From the NCBI GenBank assembly GCA_900319645.1, contig ONPG01000011.1, positions 1 to 62,715 of the forward strand: a DNA stretch of 62,715 bases, in the 5' to 3' direction. The notes under the pieces are model-generated. The model saw only the letters and a program-made list of their open reading frames with translations. It had not been told where the DNA came from and made no database searches. The DNA is from an uncultured Bacteroidales bacterium (GTDB taxonomy: Bacteria; Bacteroidota; Bacteroidia; Bacteroidales; Paludibacteraceae). Positions 1 to 8,768 of this stretch are shown here, piece after piece (position 1 is the stretch's first letter; each line of letters begins with the position of its first letter). The position numbers and the translations under genes were made by a program.

Positions 1-252
1 CAAGTGGTGGCGATGCCCTTCATGGCGATCTGCTATCCGGCTATTACCTATTTCCAAGCCATGCAACGCACGCGGGAAGCTCTGGTCTGCAGCATTCTCC
101 GGAAAGGAGTTTTGGACATCCCTCTTTTGTTCCTAATGAACGCGTGCCTGGGCTTATACGGCTGCATGTGGGTCCAACCCATCGTTGATTTCACCTCGAT
201 GCTTTTTGCCGTCTTCTTCCTCTACCGCATCCACCACACACCCATCGACTAA
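1..252 (+). CDS. MATE-type multidrug/polysaccharide exporter, C-terminal fragment
   Basis: Open at the left edge; the frame runs from base 1 to a TAA at 250-252, giving about 83 residues of a C-terminus. It holds two hydrophobic helices separated by a short basic loop (around QRTREALVCSILRKG), typical of the last two membrane segments of MATE-family exporters, where a glutamine/arginine-rich loop precedes the final pair of helices. MATE proteins are 12-helix inner-membrane antiporters that export drugs or metabolites using sodium or proton gradients. The start and the substrate-binding half lie outside the window. It converges on the thioesterase gene with a 37-bp gap. The family call rests on hydrophobic pattern and loop style only. 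Confidence 0.6.
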   Translation, partial: QVVAMPFMAICYPAITYFQAMQRTREALVCSILRKGVLDIPLLFLMNACLGLYGCMWVQPIVDFTSMLFAVFFLYRIHHTPID

Positions 253-289
253 CCGTTTGGCAACCCTTTGCTACTTGTTTGGAATGGAT

Positions 290-1093
290 TTATTTTCTCG
301 GGGCATGCTCCGAGACGTCAATATGCTCTGTGCGGGGAATCCATTCGGAATAGACCTGCGCGGCTGTTTCGGCATCGTTGCGGGCAATCGAGTGGAGATA
401 GTGATAGACGTGTTCGTCGGTCTCGTTGGGTAGCAAGGTCAAACGGCAGGTGAGTGTGTCTCCCAGGAACGTCTCTTTGAGCCAATGGATGGTCAGGCAA
501 CGGATCGCGTACGCGTCCATAAACGCTTCGTCTGCAGATTGCATGGCGATACTCAGGTACGTGCGGTTGTTGACATGTCCGTTAAAATCGAGGTTGATCG
601 GATTGACCCTGTGTTCGATCTGTTGCAGAGGTGTGCCATCCGTCGGGTAACGACGTTTTCTGTGGGTCTCAGAAGTCATTTCCGGCAGGACGGGTATCTG
701 CGGCTGAAAAGGTGTCATAGGCGCGAGACGATGTGCCTCGGTATCCAGCAAAGTCCAGCAGCCGTAGCCATGCGCCACATCTACCCCATCCGACCGGCGC
801 ACGCGGAACTCGGCATAGAGCCGGAGTGCGCCCACTTCGCTATTCCAAACGGTCACTTCGATGTCGTCCGACCAAAGGGCAGTCTGCTCTTCAAACCACG
901 CGTTAAACTCCGTAATGACCCAGAGGCGGTTCTGTTTGACCACATCAAAAGCCGCCAAATGGAGACACGACATATAGCGTGCCCAGCAGTCCTGATAATA
1001 GAGCAGCACGGCATTAGGCGTCATTCGGTAACGCGTGTCCATATCCGCCGCCGTGAGCGAATAGGTGTGCGAATATTGATTCATGTTGTTCAT
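290..1093 (-). CDS. acyl-ACP thioesterase family protein
   Basis: 267 residues, a normal length for bacterial FatA/FatB-like thioesterases with two hot-dog folds. The first fold is residues ~1-130 (MDTRYRMTPNAVLLYYQD, a typical opening strand-helix). The second is ~150-250, with NPINLDFNGHVNNRTYL at ~163-179, the N-G-H-V-N motif carrying the expected Asn/His of acyl-ACP thioesterases. The enzyme would hydrolyse acyl-ACP to free fatty acid in the cytoplasm. Its start overlaps the stop of the upstream ligase gene by 4 bp (ATGA), so the two are translationally coupled: the thioesterase could release a fatty acid that the ligase re-activates, or both may edit acyl pools. Met4 is an alternative start. 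Confidence 0.8.
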   Translation of the reverse strand: MNNMNQYSHTYSLTAADMDTRYRMTPNAVLLYYQDCWARYMSCLHLAAFDVVKQNRLWVITEFNAWFEEQTALWSDDIEVTVWNSEVGALRLYAEFRVRRSDGVDVAHGYGCWTLLDTEAHRLAPMTPFQPQIPVLPEMTSETHRKRRYPTDGTPLQQIEHRVNPINLDFNGHVNNRTYLSIAMQSADEAFMDAYAIRCLTIHWLKETFLGDTLTCRLTLLPNETDEHVYHYLHSIARNDAETAAQVYSEWIPRTEHIDVSEHAPRK

Positions 1094-2769
1094 ATGTTAT
1101 CTTCGTAGTAGCCGGTGAGAAGATGGCTGTAATAATGGCGGTCGATTTTCCCGACGATATTGATTTTCAGTTGTTCCTGCTCCAAGCGGTATTTCTCGAT
1201 ACGCAGCCCCTCTGGCAGGTACTCGGACATCGTGTTGTCCAGCCGTCGGATCACATCGCGTTCTGTTTCGCGGATGTTTTTCTCAAGCACGATATGCGCC
1301 ACCAGAGGTTTGCCTTCTGTGACCAAGGGACATACCAACGCCTCTTTGACGGCAGGATCATCCCGCAGCCTGTTGGCTATGTCAAAGAGATAGACTTTCT
1401 CTCCTCCGGGCGCCTGTACGTATTGCGCCATGCGGCCGTAGATATACAGTTTGCCGTTCTCCGCCAGTTCGCCGATGTCCTCGGTGTGCAACCAGCCGTC
1501 GCGCAGTTTGGTTTGGCTCAGTTCGGGGTTGTTCATATATCCAACGGTCAGGGATTGTGTCTTCACCCATATCTCTCCGCGTTGATTGCAACTCAGTTCC
1601 TTGCCGTTCTCGTCAAAGATCCCGACCGTGACGCCCGGGAAAGGCGTTCCCACGCACACGGCATGTCGGGAATAATCCTTGTCGAAACCTGTGGGATCGT
1701 AGTCCACCGTGCAGACGGAAAACGTCTCGCTAAGCCCGTAACCGGACGTCAGGGCAACCGTACTGCCGCAAGCCTGCATGACTTCGTTGATATGCCGGAG
1801 AGCTTGTGGCGTGCAGCCTTCGCCACCCATAACCGGGAAGCGGAAGAAACTCAGATCAGGCCGTTTGCCGCTTTGGATCAGTTGGTCTATATGCCGGATG
1901 AGGAACACCCAGGATGCGCCTGTAGCCAAGGCTGTCTGCGGACGGAAAGCGAGGATATTCTTGGTGAAATGATGCACATCCGGTCTTGGGTCGAGATAGA
2001 CGGTCATGCCTCGGAAAAGAGGCGCTAACACGAGCGCAAAGAAACCTGTGCACACAAATGGCGGCAACTGGCAATACGAGGTGGTTCCTTCGCAGAAAGG
2101 ATTGCCTTTCTTGTTAAAAGCCAAGGCGTTCGTAAACATGGCTATCATGGCTTCGTCGCTCATGCCAATCTGGTTGGCTACTCCTTTGTTGGACGTGCCG
2201 GAGGAGCAGAAGAAGAATGCCGCTTTGCCTTTTACGGGAGCCGCCTCCAAGGCTCCCTCATAGTGTCCGAAACGCCGGATGACGGCATCGGCGGTCAGGT
2301 ATTTGGTTCTATGGCGGGAACTGAAATGTCTGATGCTGTTCAGGGGTGAAGCTATCATCTTGAGCGGATAGCCCATCGATCGGGTGGCGGAGAGGATGAC
2401 GACTTGTTCAAACTGCCCGCGTTGGAGCGTGCGACGAATCGTTTTCTCCATTCCGTCGAACACAAAGGCTACGCGGCTTTTGCCCGCCATGGTCTCCAAC
2501 GCCTCAGCCGACGCCATCAGGTTCGGCAGGTTGGCGGTCACGCCTGCCATGTCGGCGGCTAACATGATATAGATGAACTCCGGTATCGAAGGCCCGAAGA
2601 GCAGCAGTTCGTCGCCCGCTTTCAGCCCCATCCCTTTGATGACACCTGCCCACAGGTGTACCTGCTCCACGAATGTCTGACGGCTGATCCGGCGTCCGAA
2701 ATAAACCAGAGCGTCGTGGCGGTTGTTGTCTAAAAGGATCCCGCGCTCCATAAATTTCCACAAAGTCAT
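1090..2769 (-). CDS. AMP-dependent acyl-CoA/acyl-ACP synthetase (ligase)
   Basis: 559 residues, ANL superfamily. Visible motifs are the P-loop-like A3 region FFFCSSGTSNKGVANQ (~185-200), the A5 region SGYGLSETF (~340), the A7 region WLHTEDIGEL (~425) and the A8 hinge IYGRMAQYVQAPGGEKVYL (~443). The C-terminal A10 lysine region is KINIVGKIDRHYY, near residue 540. The reaction activates a carboxylic acid as acyl-adenylate and transfers it to CoA or a carrier protein; the substrate cannot be read from the sequence. It lies 36 bp downstream of a hydrolase gene and overlaps the thioesterase start by 4 bp, so the four leftward genes from xpt are probably one transcript. A role in lipid remodelling or a small acyl-product pathway is inferred from neighbours only. 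Confidence 0.82.
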   Translation of the reverse strand: MTLWKFMERGILLDNNRHDALVYFGRRISRQTFVEQVHLWAGVIKGMGLKAGDELLLFGPSIPEFIYIMLAADMAGVTANLPNLMASAEALETMAGKSRVAFVFDGMEKTIRRTLQRGQFEQVVILSATRSMGYPLKMIASPLNSIRHFSSRHRTKYLTADAVIRRFGHYEGALEAAPVKGKAAFFFCSSGTSNKGVANQIGMSDEAMIAMFTNALAFNKKGNPFCEGTTSYCQLPPFVCTGFFALVLAPLFRGMTVYLDPRPDVHHFTKNILAFRPQTALATGASWVFLIRHIDQLIQSGKRPDLSFFRFPVMGGEGCTPQALRHINEVMQACGSTVALTSGYGLSETFSVCTVDYDPTGFDKDYSRHAVCVGTPFPGVTVGIFDENGKELSCNQRGEIWVKTQSLTVGYMNNPELSQTKLRDGWLHTEDIGELAENGKLYIYGRMAQYVQAPGGEKVYLFDIANRLRDDPAVKEALVCPLVTEGKPLVAHIVLEKNIRETERDVIRRLDNTMSEYLPEGLRIEKYRLEQEQLKINIVGKIDRHYYSHLLTGYYEDNI

Positions 2770-2776
2770 TATGATG

Positions 2777-2803
2777 GACGATTTGACGGTTTAACGATTT
2801 AGG
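2777..2803. repeat. short 8-bp tandem array (unit GACGATTT)
   Basis: The 36-bp gap between the hydrolase and ligase genes is filled by units GACGATTT, GACGGTTT and AACGATTT plus a degenerate fourth. The period is exactly 8 bp. It belongs to the class of short-period arrays seen at many gene boundaries in this window. Confidence 0.6.
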
Positions 2804-2805
2804 AT

Positions 2806-4206
2806 TTATTGGACGGATTTGAATATTTTTTGCATGCCTTCGGGGTTCTCCACAAAAGCCATCGTCATCTGTCCCATAAAGGCAAGAATAAAATGCCGTT
2901 TCATGCCTCCGCGGGGCACAAGACGCATAGACGGGACATTCAGCATGTGCACTTTCGGGTTCTTTCTTCCGTTACTGATGGCCATATACTGGTCGTACGT
3001 GTATTCGTAAGGGAACATGTCATCTGCGGGGCTGTGCGCGATATAAATAGCGTGCTCGGGTGTCCAGCCGCTCAAGTCGTTTTGCACACGCAGACATTCC
3101 AGCCAGGCTTTTATCTTCGGGCATTCCATATCCACCTGGCCATCCGGCGTGAGCATATCCGGGGCAACCAGTTCCGCATAGCAACTGATGGTGTCGGAAA
3201 GAGGGAACATCGCCTCCGGGATGTAATGACATACGGCGTCGAAGAAGGATATCTCACGTCCGTTCACTTGAAACTTGGTGTCGTTCCACCATTGAGGAAC
3301 CAATTCCTGAGGCTTGTAGCCGCCCAACTGTTCCGGAGTAAAGGCTTTGAGATAGCCCACCAAAGTAACCGGTTTGAGCGGATAATCCTGCCCGTTCTGG
3401 TATATGTATGTCGTCAGCACATGTACTTTGGCAACACCTTCCACGATGAACGACGACCGCAGTCTAAGTTCCTCTTTGAACCATTGTGGCGCTTCGGTAT
3501 CATACCATTTGTCGAAGCAAAGTGTCGGCATAGCGCCTTGCGAACCACCCCAGAGAGTGGTATAGCCTTCAGGCGCAAGTTCCACATGGTGTTGGCGCAT
3601 GATCTCCAGGGCAGCCACCACACAATCGGCTATCTGGCGGGCTGTACGGATGGCGGATCCGCTTCCGTCGCTCTCGATACCGTGGGTGATACCCCATTTC
3701 TGCAAATCCGGCTCGATCACTACCGAATCACGCATCACTTTGAGCGGCACATACATCAGACTCCGCGAAGGAGCCCATTCGGGATTGAAGAACGCCTGGT
3801 GGACATGTAGCGAGATCGTTTTCGCCCGGTGAGGGATGTTAGCGTCCCGGTTGTTGAGAAAAGTGACGCGTCCCGAGAGTGTCTGGTTGCGACCGTCGGT
3901 CGTCTGGCTGCGATAAGAAAAGGTATAGCTCTGTATCTCCCAGCATCGTTTGGCAAACAAGCCCAAGCCGCACTCTTTGGCAAAGCGTCTGTTCATTTTC
4001 GGCACGCACGACAGTACGGCGGCTTTGAAAACCGTCTTTATTCCCCAAGGGGCAAAGGGGTTGACGCTCTTGAGCAGTTGGGTGAAAGAAGGAGAGCCTA
4101 ACGCGTCCGCAAACTCGCCCGGAGAATAATGGCTTTCCGTGAGGATGCTCACCAGCGTTTTCCGGGACAACTCCCATTTATCCTGCTCCAATACACTCTT
4201 TCCCAT
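2806..4206 (-). CDS. alpha/beta-hydrolase fold protein (lipase/esterase-like)
   Basis: 466 residues without a clear signal peptide. The nucleophile elbow is TLWGGSQGAMPT (G-G-S-Q-G, Ser near 225). Near the C-terminus HSPADDMFPYEYT supplies a likely acid (Asp) and GGMKRHF a possible His. The layout resembles the larger hydrolase lipoprotein at 12074-13432, which has GYSQGG, HSMDDETVPY and GHYGSH at matching places, so the two look like paralogs, one cytoplasmic and one lipid-anchored. Function is probably ester hydrolysis; the substrate is unknown. It is 27 bp from xpt and 36 bp from the acyl ligase, all leftward, so co-transcription is likely and a lipid-related role is plausible but inferred. 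Confidence 0.68.
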   Translation of the reverse strand: MGKSVLEQDKWELSRKTLVSILTESHYSPGEFADALGSPSFTQLLKSVNPFAPWGIKTVFKAAVLSCVPKMNRRFAKECGLGLFAKRCWEIQSYTFSYRSQTTDGRNQTLSGRVTFLNNRDANIPHRAKTISLHVHQAFFNPEWAPSRSLMYVPLKVMRDSVVIEPDLQKWGITHGIESDGSGSAIRTARQIADCVVAALEIMRQHHVELAPEGYTTLWGGSQGAMPTLCFDKWYDTEAPQWFKEELRLRSSFIVEGVAKVHVLTTYIYQNGQDYPLKPVTLVGYLKAFTPEQLGGYKPQELVPQWWNDTKFQVNGREISFFDAVCHYIPEAMFPLSDTISCYAELVAPDMLTPDGQVDMECPKIKAWLECLRVQNDLSGWTPEHAIYIAHSPADDMFPYEYTYDQYMAISNGRKNPKVHMLNVPSMRLVPRGGMKRHFILAFMGQMTMAFVENPEGMQKIFKSVQ

Positions 4207-4233
4207 GTTGATTTGTGCTTTTGGTTGTTTCGT

Positions 4234-4806
4234 CTATTCTATCTCCATCGTGTTGTCCTCGCGAATCTGTTTGATGGTTGCCAAGGCATGATACGGGATG
4301 CCGTGGTCACGCAGGAACTGCCCGCCTTTCGCGAAACCTTTCTCCACCAGGAAACCCATTCCCACAATCTGTGCGCCCGATTGGCGGCAGAGGTGGATAA
4401 TACTTCCCGAAGCGTGACCGTCCGCCAGAAAATCGTCAATAAACAGGATACGGTCTTTCTCTGTCAGGAACTCACGGTCGATACATACCGTTTTCTCGTC
4501 TCCGCGGGTGAACGACCACACCCACGATTTCCACGACTCGTCGATGGTCTTCGGCACGCTTTTTTTCACAAACACAACCGGCAGGTGCATGATATAGCCC
4601 AATAGGATTGCCGGAGCGATACCGGACGCCTCGATGGTGACAATCTTGTTGATGCCTTGGTTGGCGAACAAACGTGCGAACTCCTGCGCACAATGCATCA
4701 TCAGTTCCGGATCCAACTGGTGGTTCAGGAAACGTCCGACACGTATTATATTGCCTTCTTTCCGGGCTAATCCGTCCTTTAAGATTCGTTGTTTCAGTTC
4801 TTCCAT
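4234..4806 (-). CDS. xpt: xanthine phosphoribosyltransferase
   Basis: 190 residues, the standard length for Xpt. The PRPP-binding loop is ILFIDDFLADGHASG at ~120-134, the family form of the type I PRTase motif. KIVTIEASGIAPAILLG (~54-70) and VVFVKKSVPKT (~77-87) match the purine PRTase core of the Xpt branch. It converts xanthine plus PRPP to XMP in purine salvage. A Bacteroidota-type promoter lies about 55 bp upstream. I see no purine-riboswitch core in the leader. It heads the leftward set hydrolase, acyl ligase and thioesterase; no metabolic reason for this grouping is evident. Confidence 0.92.
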   Translation of the reverse strand: MEELKQRILKDGLARKEGNIIRVGRFLNHQLDPELMMHCAQEFARLFANQGINKIVTIEASGIAPAILLGYIMHLPVVFVKKSVPKTIDESWKSWVWSFTRGDEKTVCIDREFLTEKDRILFIDDFLADGHASGSIIHLCRQSGAQIVGMGFLVEKGFAKGGQFLRDHGIPYHALATIKQIREDNTMEIE

Positions 4807-4860
4807 TTTGTTTTCAGGTTGTGATTAACCGATTAAAATAGTGTTTTGCTTAAGCGAGCA

Positions 4861-4891
4861 CAAAGGTACAACATTTTTTTGACATATGCAA
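4861..4891 (-). promoter_or_regulatory. Bacteroidota sigma-ABfr-type promoter for xpt
   Basis: On the minus strand a TTG box (4889-4891) is followed by 20 bp and then TACCTTTG (4861-4868), the -33/-7 arrangement of Bacteroidota. Predicted transcription start is about 4855, giving a leader of about 50 nt to xpt. Confidence 0.75.
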
Positions 4892-5002
4892 TAGTTTGTC
4901 CCATAAATTGTAAATTTTGTCCCACTACTTGTGCAATATGTTCCATTACATGTGCATTTTGTCCCTAAGCGTCTAATGATTGTTGGTTAACAACATAACA
5001 TG

Positions 5003-5035
5003 GAGCCGACCTTGAGCCGACCCTGAGCCACTTTT
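5003..5035. repeat. 11-bp tandem array GAGCC-type, with dispersed core
   Basis: Three 11-bp units read GAGCCGACCTT, GAGCCGACCCT and GAGCCACTTTT. The preceding 15 bases (TAACAACATAACATG) plus the first unit recur at 31088-31113, 26 kb away, again with a second 11-bp unit. Confidence 0.55.
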
Positions 5036-5128
5036 GATCCGCCCGCGTCTCGAAGAAAAGTCGAGTTTGCGTGGGTTGTAACATGCGTGAGAGATGCTTG
5101 AGAGAAGCTAAAAAGCAAAGGCTATGGT

Positions 5129-8100
5129 TTATCCTATTTTCTCCATGATTACTTTCGTCTCTATAAGGACAGAAATGATCTTGCGATAGTGCTCAATATC
5201 GTCAAACGAAAGCGTACGTCCTTTACGATCTTTGAGCCATTTCTGCGCAGGTTGATAGCCTCCGATATAGAAATTCCACGCTTCGGTCGGAACACCCTCA
5301 AAACATTGAGTTTCGTTGATCCATATATTGCCCGAATAACCATCGTCTTTATTCCACTCCCAACGCAGATAATCCACTTGCATAGTTCCGGCATTGGGGA
5401 AAGAAACAGGCGAATCCGGCACTTTGTGCATCAAATGCAACTCACGGAGTTGGTTGCCGAAAGAGCGAAAATGCTCGAATTCATCGGCATTTTTCGGATA
5501 AGGAATACGCGGGAAATCCACCTTTAGAAACTCCTTATATTTCGCGCGATACGCAGGCGAATGCAATACACCATAGATATAATCGAAGATGTCTTCAGGC
5601 GTTGCTTCTTTGCCGATTATTGTATTGATTTGCGCCCAAATCTTCTCATCCAAATTCGCACGACGCTCGGTTTCTATAGAACCTTCCTCCGGATAGAGGT
5701 AGAGGGGGAAAACCGTACCGCCTCCTCTATAATATATATTCAAATCGGAAATCGTATCTATTGAATAGATAAGATTCCATTCCATCTTTCCAACAGCTTG
5801 TCCTTGACGTCCAATAACGAAAGCTATATTTGGGGATAACATATGTGACAATATGGCAGACTGCGGACTAGAATAAAGACCTCTAGAGTTTCCAGTATAA
5901 TATGTGTATCGTGTATCGAAAGGTCTATAAATAACTTTCTTAACTAAATTATTTCTAAACGAATGCGCATCTTTTCGAGCAGTTTCATATTTCCAATCTC
6001 TAGAATCTTTCTCTCTGCCATATTTTATTCTCCATTCGATTTCAGGCATTTCCAGAAACTCTTGAATTTTCTTAATATGTTCCTCTTGCGAGAATGATAT
6101 ATTGAGTTTATCATTTGCTGTCACAAATCCTAATGTCCAAGTCGAGAAAATTTCATCTACACCAAAGCCCGCCATATATTCAGATTTTCCTTCCTCATCC
6201 ACTTCTACAAATGGATAAAAAGGCTCTGAATAGTTTAATTTTTTAAAATCCACACTCGATAAAACATGTGATACTAAGTATTCATACTTGTCTCCTCTTA
6301 ACCCATACAAGTCTTTATAGAACACTTCCGCTAAATCCCCTTTCTTTTTCTTTCCTGTCTTGATAAATATGTTAATGGATGTACCTACCATGATGTCAAA
6401 GACATTTTCATCTTTTTCTCCATCGGGTGTGGTCTCTTTCGTTTTACTATTTCCATGTAGATTGATAATATAGATTTTATCAAAACTGTGTAGTAAATTC
6501 CAGCGCATTCCACGGAAAGTAGGAGCTTCCAAAAAGCCATTATTGCAAATATAGGCAAGTACGCCCTCTTTATTTCTATCTACATAATACTGCCCTAAAC
6601 GTATAAATTTACAATAATCATCGTTGAGCCAGATTTTGCGTTCTTGTAATGGCTGAACACCTCCCGGCTCTTTCTTGTAATCACTAAGCAAATTGGTAAT
6701 CCATTCCCCGTTATTTTGCGAAATACCCGAATACGGAGGATTTCCCATAACAATCATTACGGGAGCATTTTTCTTGATTCGTGAAGCAGAATTGGCTTCC
6801 TCTGCCAAATAAAGTCCAAAAAGAGTGTTAGCATCTTGATTCGCTTCCTCCAAAGAGTTGGTCAGGAAGACCTTGAGACGTTGTTGCGCCGGAATACCGA
6901 TCTCCATGTCGAGTTTGAGATGGGCAATCGTATAAGGCGCCATCATCAGTTCAAAACCATGCAAACGAGGCAAGAGATGTTCGGGTACGTAACTTGGCCA
7001 AGCGCCCATTTGTCCACCAAGGTCACGTTTGATCTGTCGTACCGTTTCCGCCAAGAATGTACCTGTTCCTGTAGCAGGATCAAGGACTTGCACACGATGA
7101 ACGAGTTTCTTCTCCTTGCGATGTTTGAGGTCTTGTTCTATCTCTTGCTCTATCTCCACTTTGGAGGTGTCTGCCAAACCCATCGGCAAATTAAACTCCG
7201 TACGCAAAATATCATCCACGGCTCGCACAATAAACTCCACTACCGGTTGCGGCGTATAATAGACACCACATTGTTTCTTGGCTGCAGGGTCATATTGGAA
7301 CAAGAAATCTTCGTAGAAATGCAGCATCGGATCGGTTTGTTGTGTGCTCTTTCCAAAACCCTGCATGATCTTCTCCATGTCGGTTGCCGCAAACGCAGAA
7401 ACAAGGTCATCCACTATCCATGCAATACGTTCGTCCAAGTCAAAACCGGCTATCTGTTGGAAGATCTTGCGCAAGAAAGGATTTGTCTTCGGAATAAGGT
7501 TCGCAGCCTCAGCACGTGAGAAATCGTCCGGACTTTCGTCATGTAGACGTGCAGCAAACATACCATATGCGATGGTCTGCGCATAGATATCCGCAAAGGT
7601 TTTCGGCGTTATATCATGGATAAGAACCTGTTGAAAAGCCTGCATATAGCCGCGTAGTTCCGTGGGCGTGTCTCCGTCTTGGATAAGTGCCTGCTCGATG
7701 ATGTCACGCAACAAACGCGCCTTGCCCGCCATCAGTTGCGCCAATTTAGAAGCCGAAGTGATACGTTGTGGACGGGCGTTTTTGATATGCTCCATGAGCG
7801 AGACAAAACGGTCTGCGTCCGACAAACGGATCTTATTGCCTTGTATCTCCGCCAAGCGAACGGATTGTTGCCATTCGCCATGCTCATACAAATGAAAATC
7901 AAGATAATCGGTAAAGATAATAGTGTCCAACGAAGCCTTGTAGCGGTCAAACTGCTCTTTGTTCTTCTTGCGTCCGTCCAGGTCACCGTCTTCGAGGTCT
8001 TTTGCCTCGATATAAGCAATCGGCAGTTGCTTGCTAACCAAAGTTAAATCCGGCGCTCCGCAATCAATATGGCTTTGCTCGTTAATAACAATACATCCTG

Positions 8101-8212
8101 TGCAATCATGTAATAGACGCTGGAGCGCAGGACGAAAAGAATGTTCGGTCGTCAGACCTGTCTGATACAGTTGATTGATCTCCTTGATATACGTGGAGAT
8201 AAATTCATTCAT
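5129..8212 (-). CDS. Type IIG-like restriction-modification enzyme (nuclease and N6-adenine methyltransferase in one chain)
   Basis: 1027 residues. The N-terminus has a PD-(D/E)xK nuclease signature: PD at 54-55 and ExK at 69-71 (AYIEAKD). A helical connector follows, then GVYYTPQPVVEFIV (316-329) leading into the methyltransferase, with SAM motif I DPATGTGTF (378-386) and catalytic motif IV NPPY (491-494). The C-terminal third would hold target recognition. This order matches single-chain Type IIG/MmeI-like or Type ISP-like enzymes; no helicase motifs are visible, which argues against Type ISP. No separate specificity or nuclease gene is adjacent. Codon use around 5.7-6.6 kb is more AT-rich than neighbouring genes, consistent with horizontal acquisition of the recognition part. 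The leader is long and contains the structured element at 8303-8468. Confidence 0.85.
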   Translation of the reverse strand: MNEFISTYIKEINQLYQTGLTTEHSFRPALQRLLHDCTGCIVINEQSHIDCGAPDLTLVSKQLPIAYIEAKDLEDGDLDGRKKNKEQFDRYKASLDTIIFTDYLDFHLYEHGEWQQSVRLAEIQGNKIRLSDADRFVSLMEHIKNARPQRITSASKLAQLMAGKARLLRDIIEQALIQDGDTPTELRGYMQAFQQVLIHDITPKTFADIYAQTIAYGMFAARLHDESPDDFSRAEAANLIPKTNPFLRKIFQQIAGFDLDERIAWIVDDLVSAFAATDMEKIMQGFGKSTQQTDPMLHFYEDFLFQYDPAAKKQCGVYYTPQPVVEFIVRAVDDILRTEFNLPMGLADTSKVEIEQEIEQDLKHRKEKKLVHRVQVLDPATGTGTFLAETVRQIKRDLGGQMGAWPSYVPEHLLPRLHGFELMMAPYTIAHLKLDMEIGIPAQQRLKVFLTNSLEEANQDANTLFGLYLAEEANSASRIKKNAPVMIVMGNPPYSGISQNNGEWITNLLSDYKKEPGGVQPLQERKIWLNDDYCKFIRLGQYYVDRNKEGVLAYICNNGFLEAPTFRGMRWNLLHSFDKIYIINLHGNSKTKETTPDGEKDENVFDIMVGTSINIFIKTGKKKKGDLAEVFYKDLYGLRGDKYEYLVSHVLSSVDFKKLNYSEPFYPFVEVDEEGKSEYMAGFGVDEIFSTWTLGFVTANDKLNISFSQEEHIKKIQEFLEMPEIEWRIKYGREKDSRDWKYETARKDAHSFRNNLVKKVIYRPFDTRYTYYTGNSRGLYSSPQSAILSHMLSPNIAFVIGRQGQAVGKMEWNLIYSIDTISDLNIYYRGGGTVFPLYLYPEEGSIETERRANLDEKIWAQINTIIGKEATPEDIFDYIYGVLHSPAYRAKYKEFLKVDFPRIPYPKNADEFEHFRSFGNQLRELHLMHKVPDSPVSFPNAGTMQVDYLRWEWNKDDGYSGNIWINETQCFEGVPTEAWNFYIGGYQPAQKWLKDRKGRTLSFDDIEHYRKIISVLIETKVIMEKIG

Positions 8213-8302
8213 GGTAGCGTTTGTTTATGGTTCGCTACTTATTCCTTTTGATATGAGAAAAGCAAATATGGAGACAAAAAAAGTGAGCTTCACTTAAGTC
8301 TC
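8213..8302. other. short leader between structured element and restriction-modification gene
   Basis: These 90 bases separate the closing stem of the structured element from the start codon. They are AT-rich and hold a short inverted repeat (AAGTGAGCTTCACTT near 8282). No other feature was seen. Confidence 0.35.
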
Positions 8303-8468
8303 CGAGGTATTTGCCTTACCCATACCACATAAGTTCCGCCCACACTTTCGTGGGCGTTTACCGAACTTATTCGTGTGGTATATTCTTTCTATTGGCAAAT
8401 TTTCGGAATACCTCGAATAAATAGCAAACGCTAATTATTAATATGTTTATAGCACAACGCTTTGTGCT
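8303..8468 (-). ncRNA. structured RNA element, copy C (leader of the restriction-modification gene)
   Basis: Read on the minus strand it starts with hairpin AGCACAA-AGCG-TTGTGCT (8468-8451) and a 35-nt linker. Then comes a long nested hairpin: CGAGGTA/TACCTCG closes it, TTTGCC/GGCAAA lies inside, then TACCACA/TGTGGTA with TAAGTTC/GAACTTA, then a CCCAC/GTGGG apical hairpin. One unpaired side loop is purine-rich. Copies A (43138-43317) and B (18386-18586) share the small hairpin with compensatory changes and the overall plan. It is probably a cis-acting leader or a processed small RNA; its function is unknown. A promoter lies about 180 bp upstream. Confidence 0.5.
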
Positions 8469-8642
8469 TGTTTTATGTCTATCTTTCTCCTTCTTTTACG
8501 TCCCGGAGAACGGACGATGTTCTCTAAAATGGTCAAATTCGACCACTTATTGATTACGTTTTTTCGTTCTTGAACTCATCTAAAACAGATACCGGGTTTA
8601 GCCGTTTTATCGTTTTTCGTAGCACTCGACTAAAAACTGCTG
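8469..8642. other. upstream part of the leader of copy C
   Basis: This would be the first ~170 nt of the transcript from the promoter at 8643-8673. It contains imperfect inverted repeats (CGGAGAACGGACG near 8505 and GGTCAAATTCGACC at 8531-8544). No open reading frame is supported. Confidence 0.35.
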
Positions 8643-8673
8643 CAAAATTACAACTTTTTTCTGAATTATGCAA
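8643..8673 (-). promoter_or_regulatory. Bacteroidota-type promoter for structured leader C and the restriction-modification gene
   Basis: Minus-strand TTG (8671-8673), 20-bp spacer, TAATTTTG (8643-8650) followed by CAGC. The start is about 430 bp before the 5129-8212 gene, so the leader is unusually long. The same TAATTTTGCAGC string is used by the promoter in front of copy A. Confidence 0.75.
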
Positions 8674-8768
8674 ATAAATACACAAAAAAAGTGCCCGAAA
8701 AGAGCACTTTTAATGGGGTTAAACTTGTTCTGGAACGTGTTAAAATGCCTGTTTCAACCTATTTCGGG

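Larger units (their letters stand above)
4807..5128. other. intergenic region with degenerate ~21-bp and 11-bp repeats
   Basis: There is no convincing gene. Besides the xpt promoter it holds three or four degenerate ~21-bp units (4904-4965) that each include TTGTCCC or TGTTCCA. Next comes a core at 4988-5013 duplicated at 31088-31113, followed by three 11-bp units starting GAGCC (5003-5035). Two 11-bp units (GAGAGATGCTT, GAGAGAAGCTA) lie at 5089-5110. It is also the downstream flank of the restriction-modification gene; no strong terminator was identified. Confidence 0.5.

Noticed and set aside
4807-4860. Purine riboswitch upstream of xpt
   Set aside because: The ~50-nt leader is too short for the three-way junction and lacks the conserved loop sequences.
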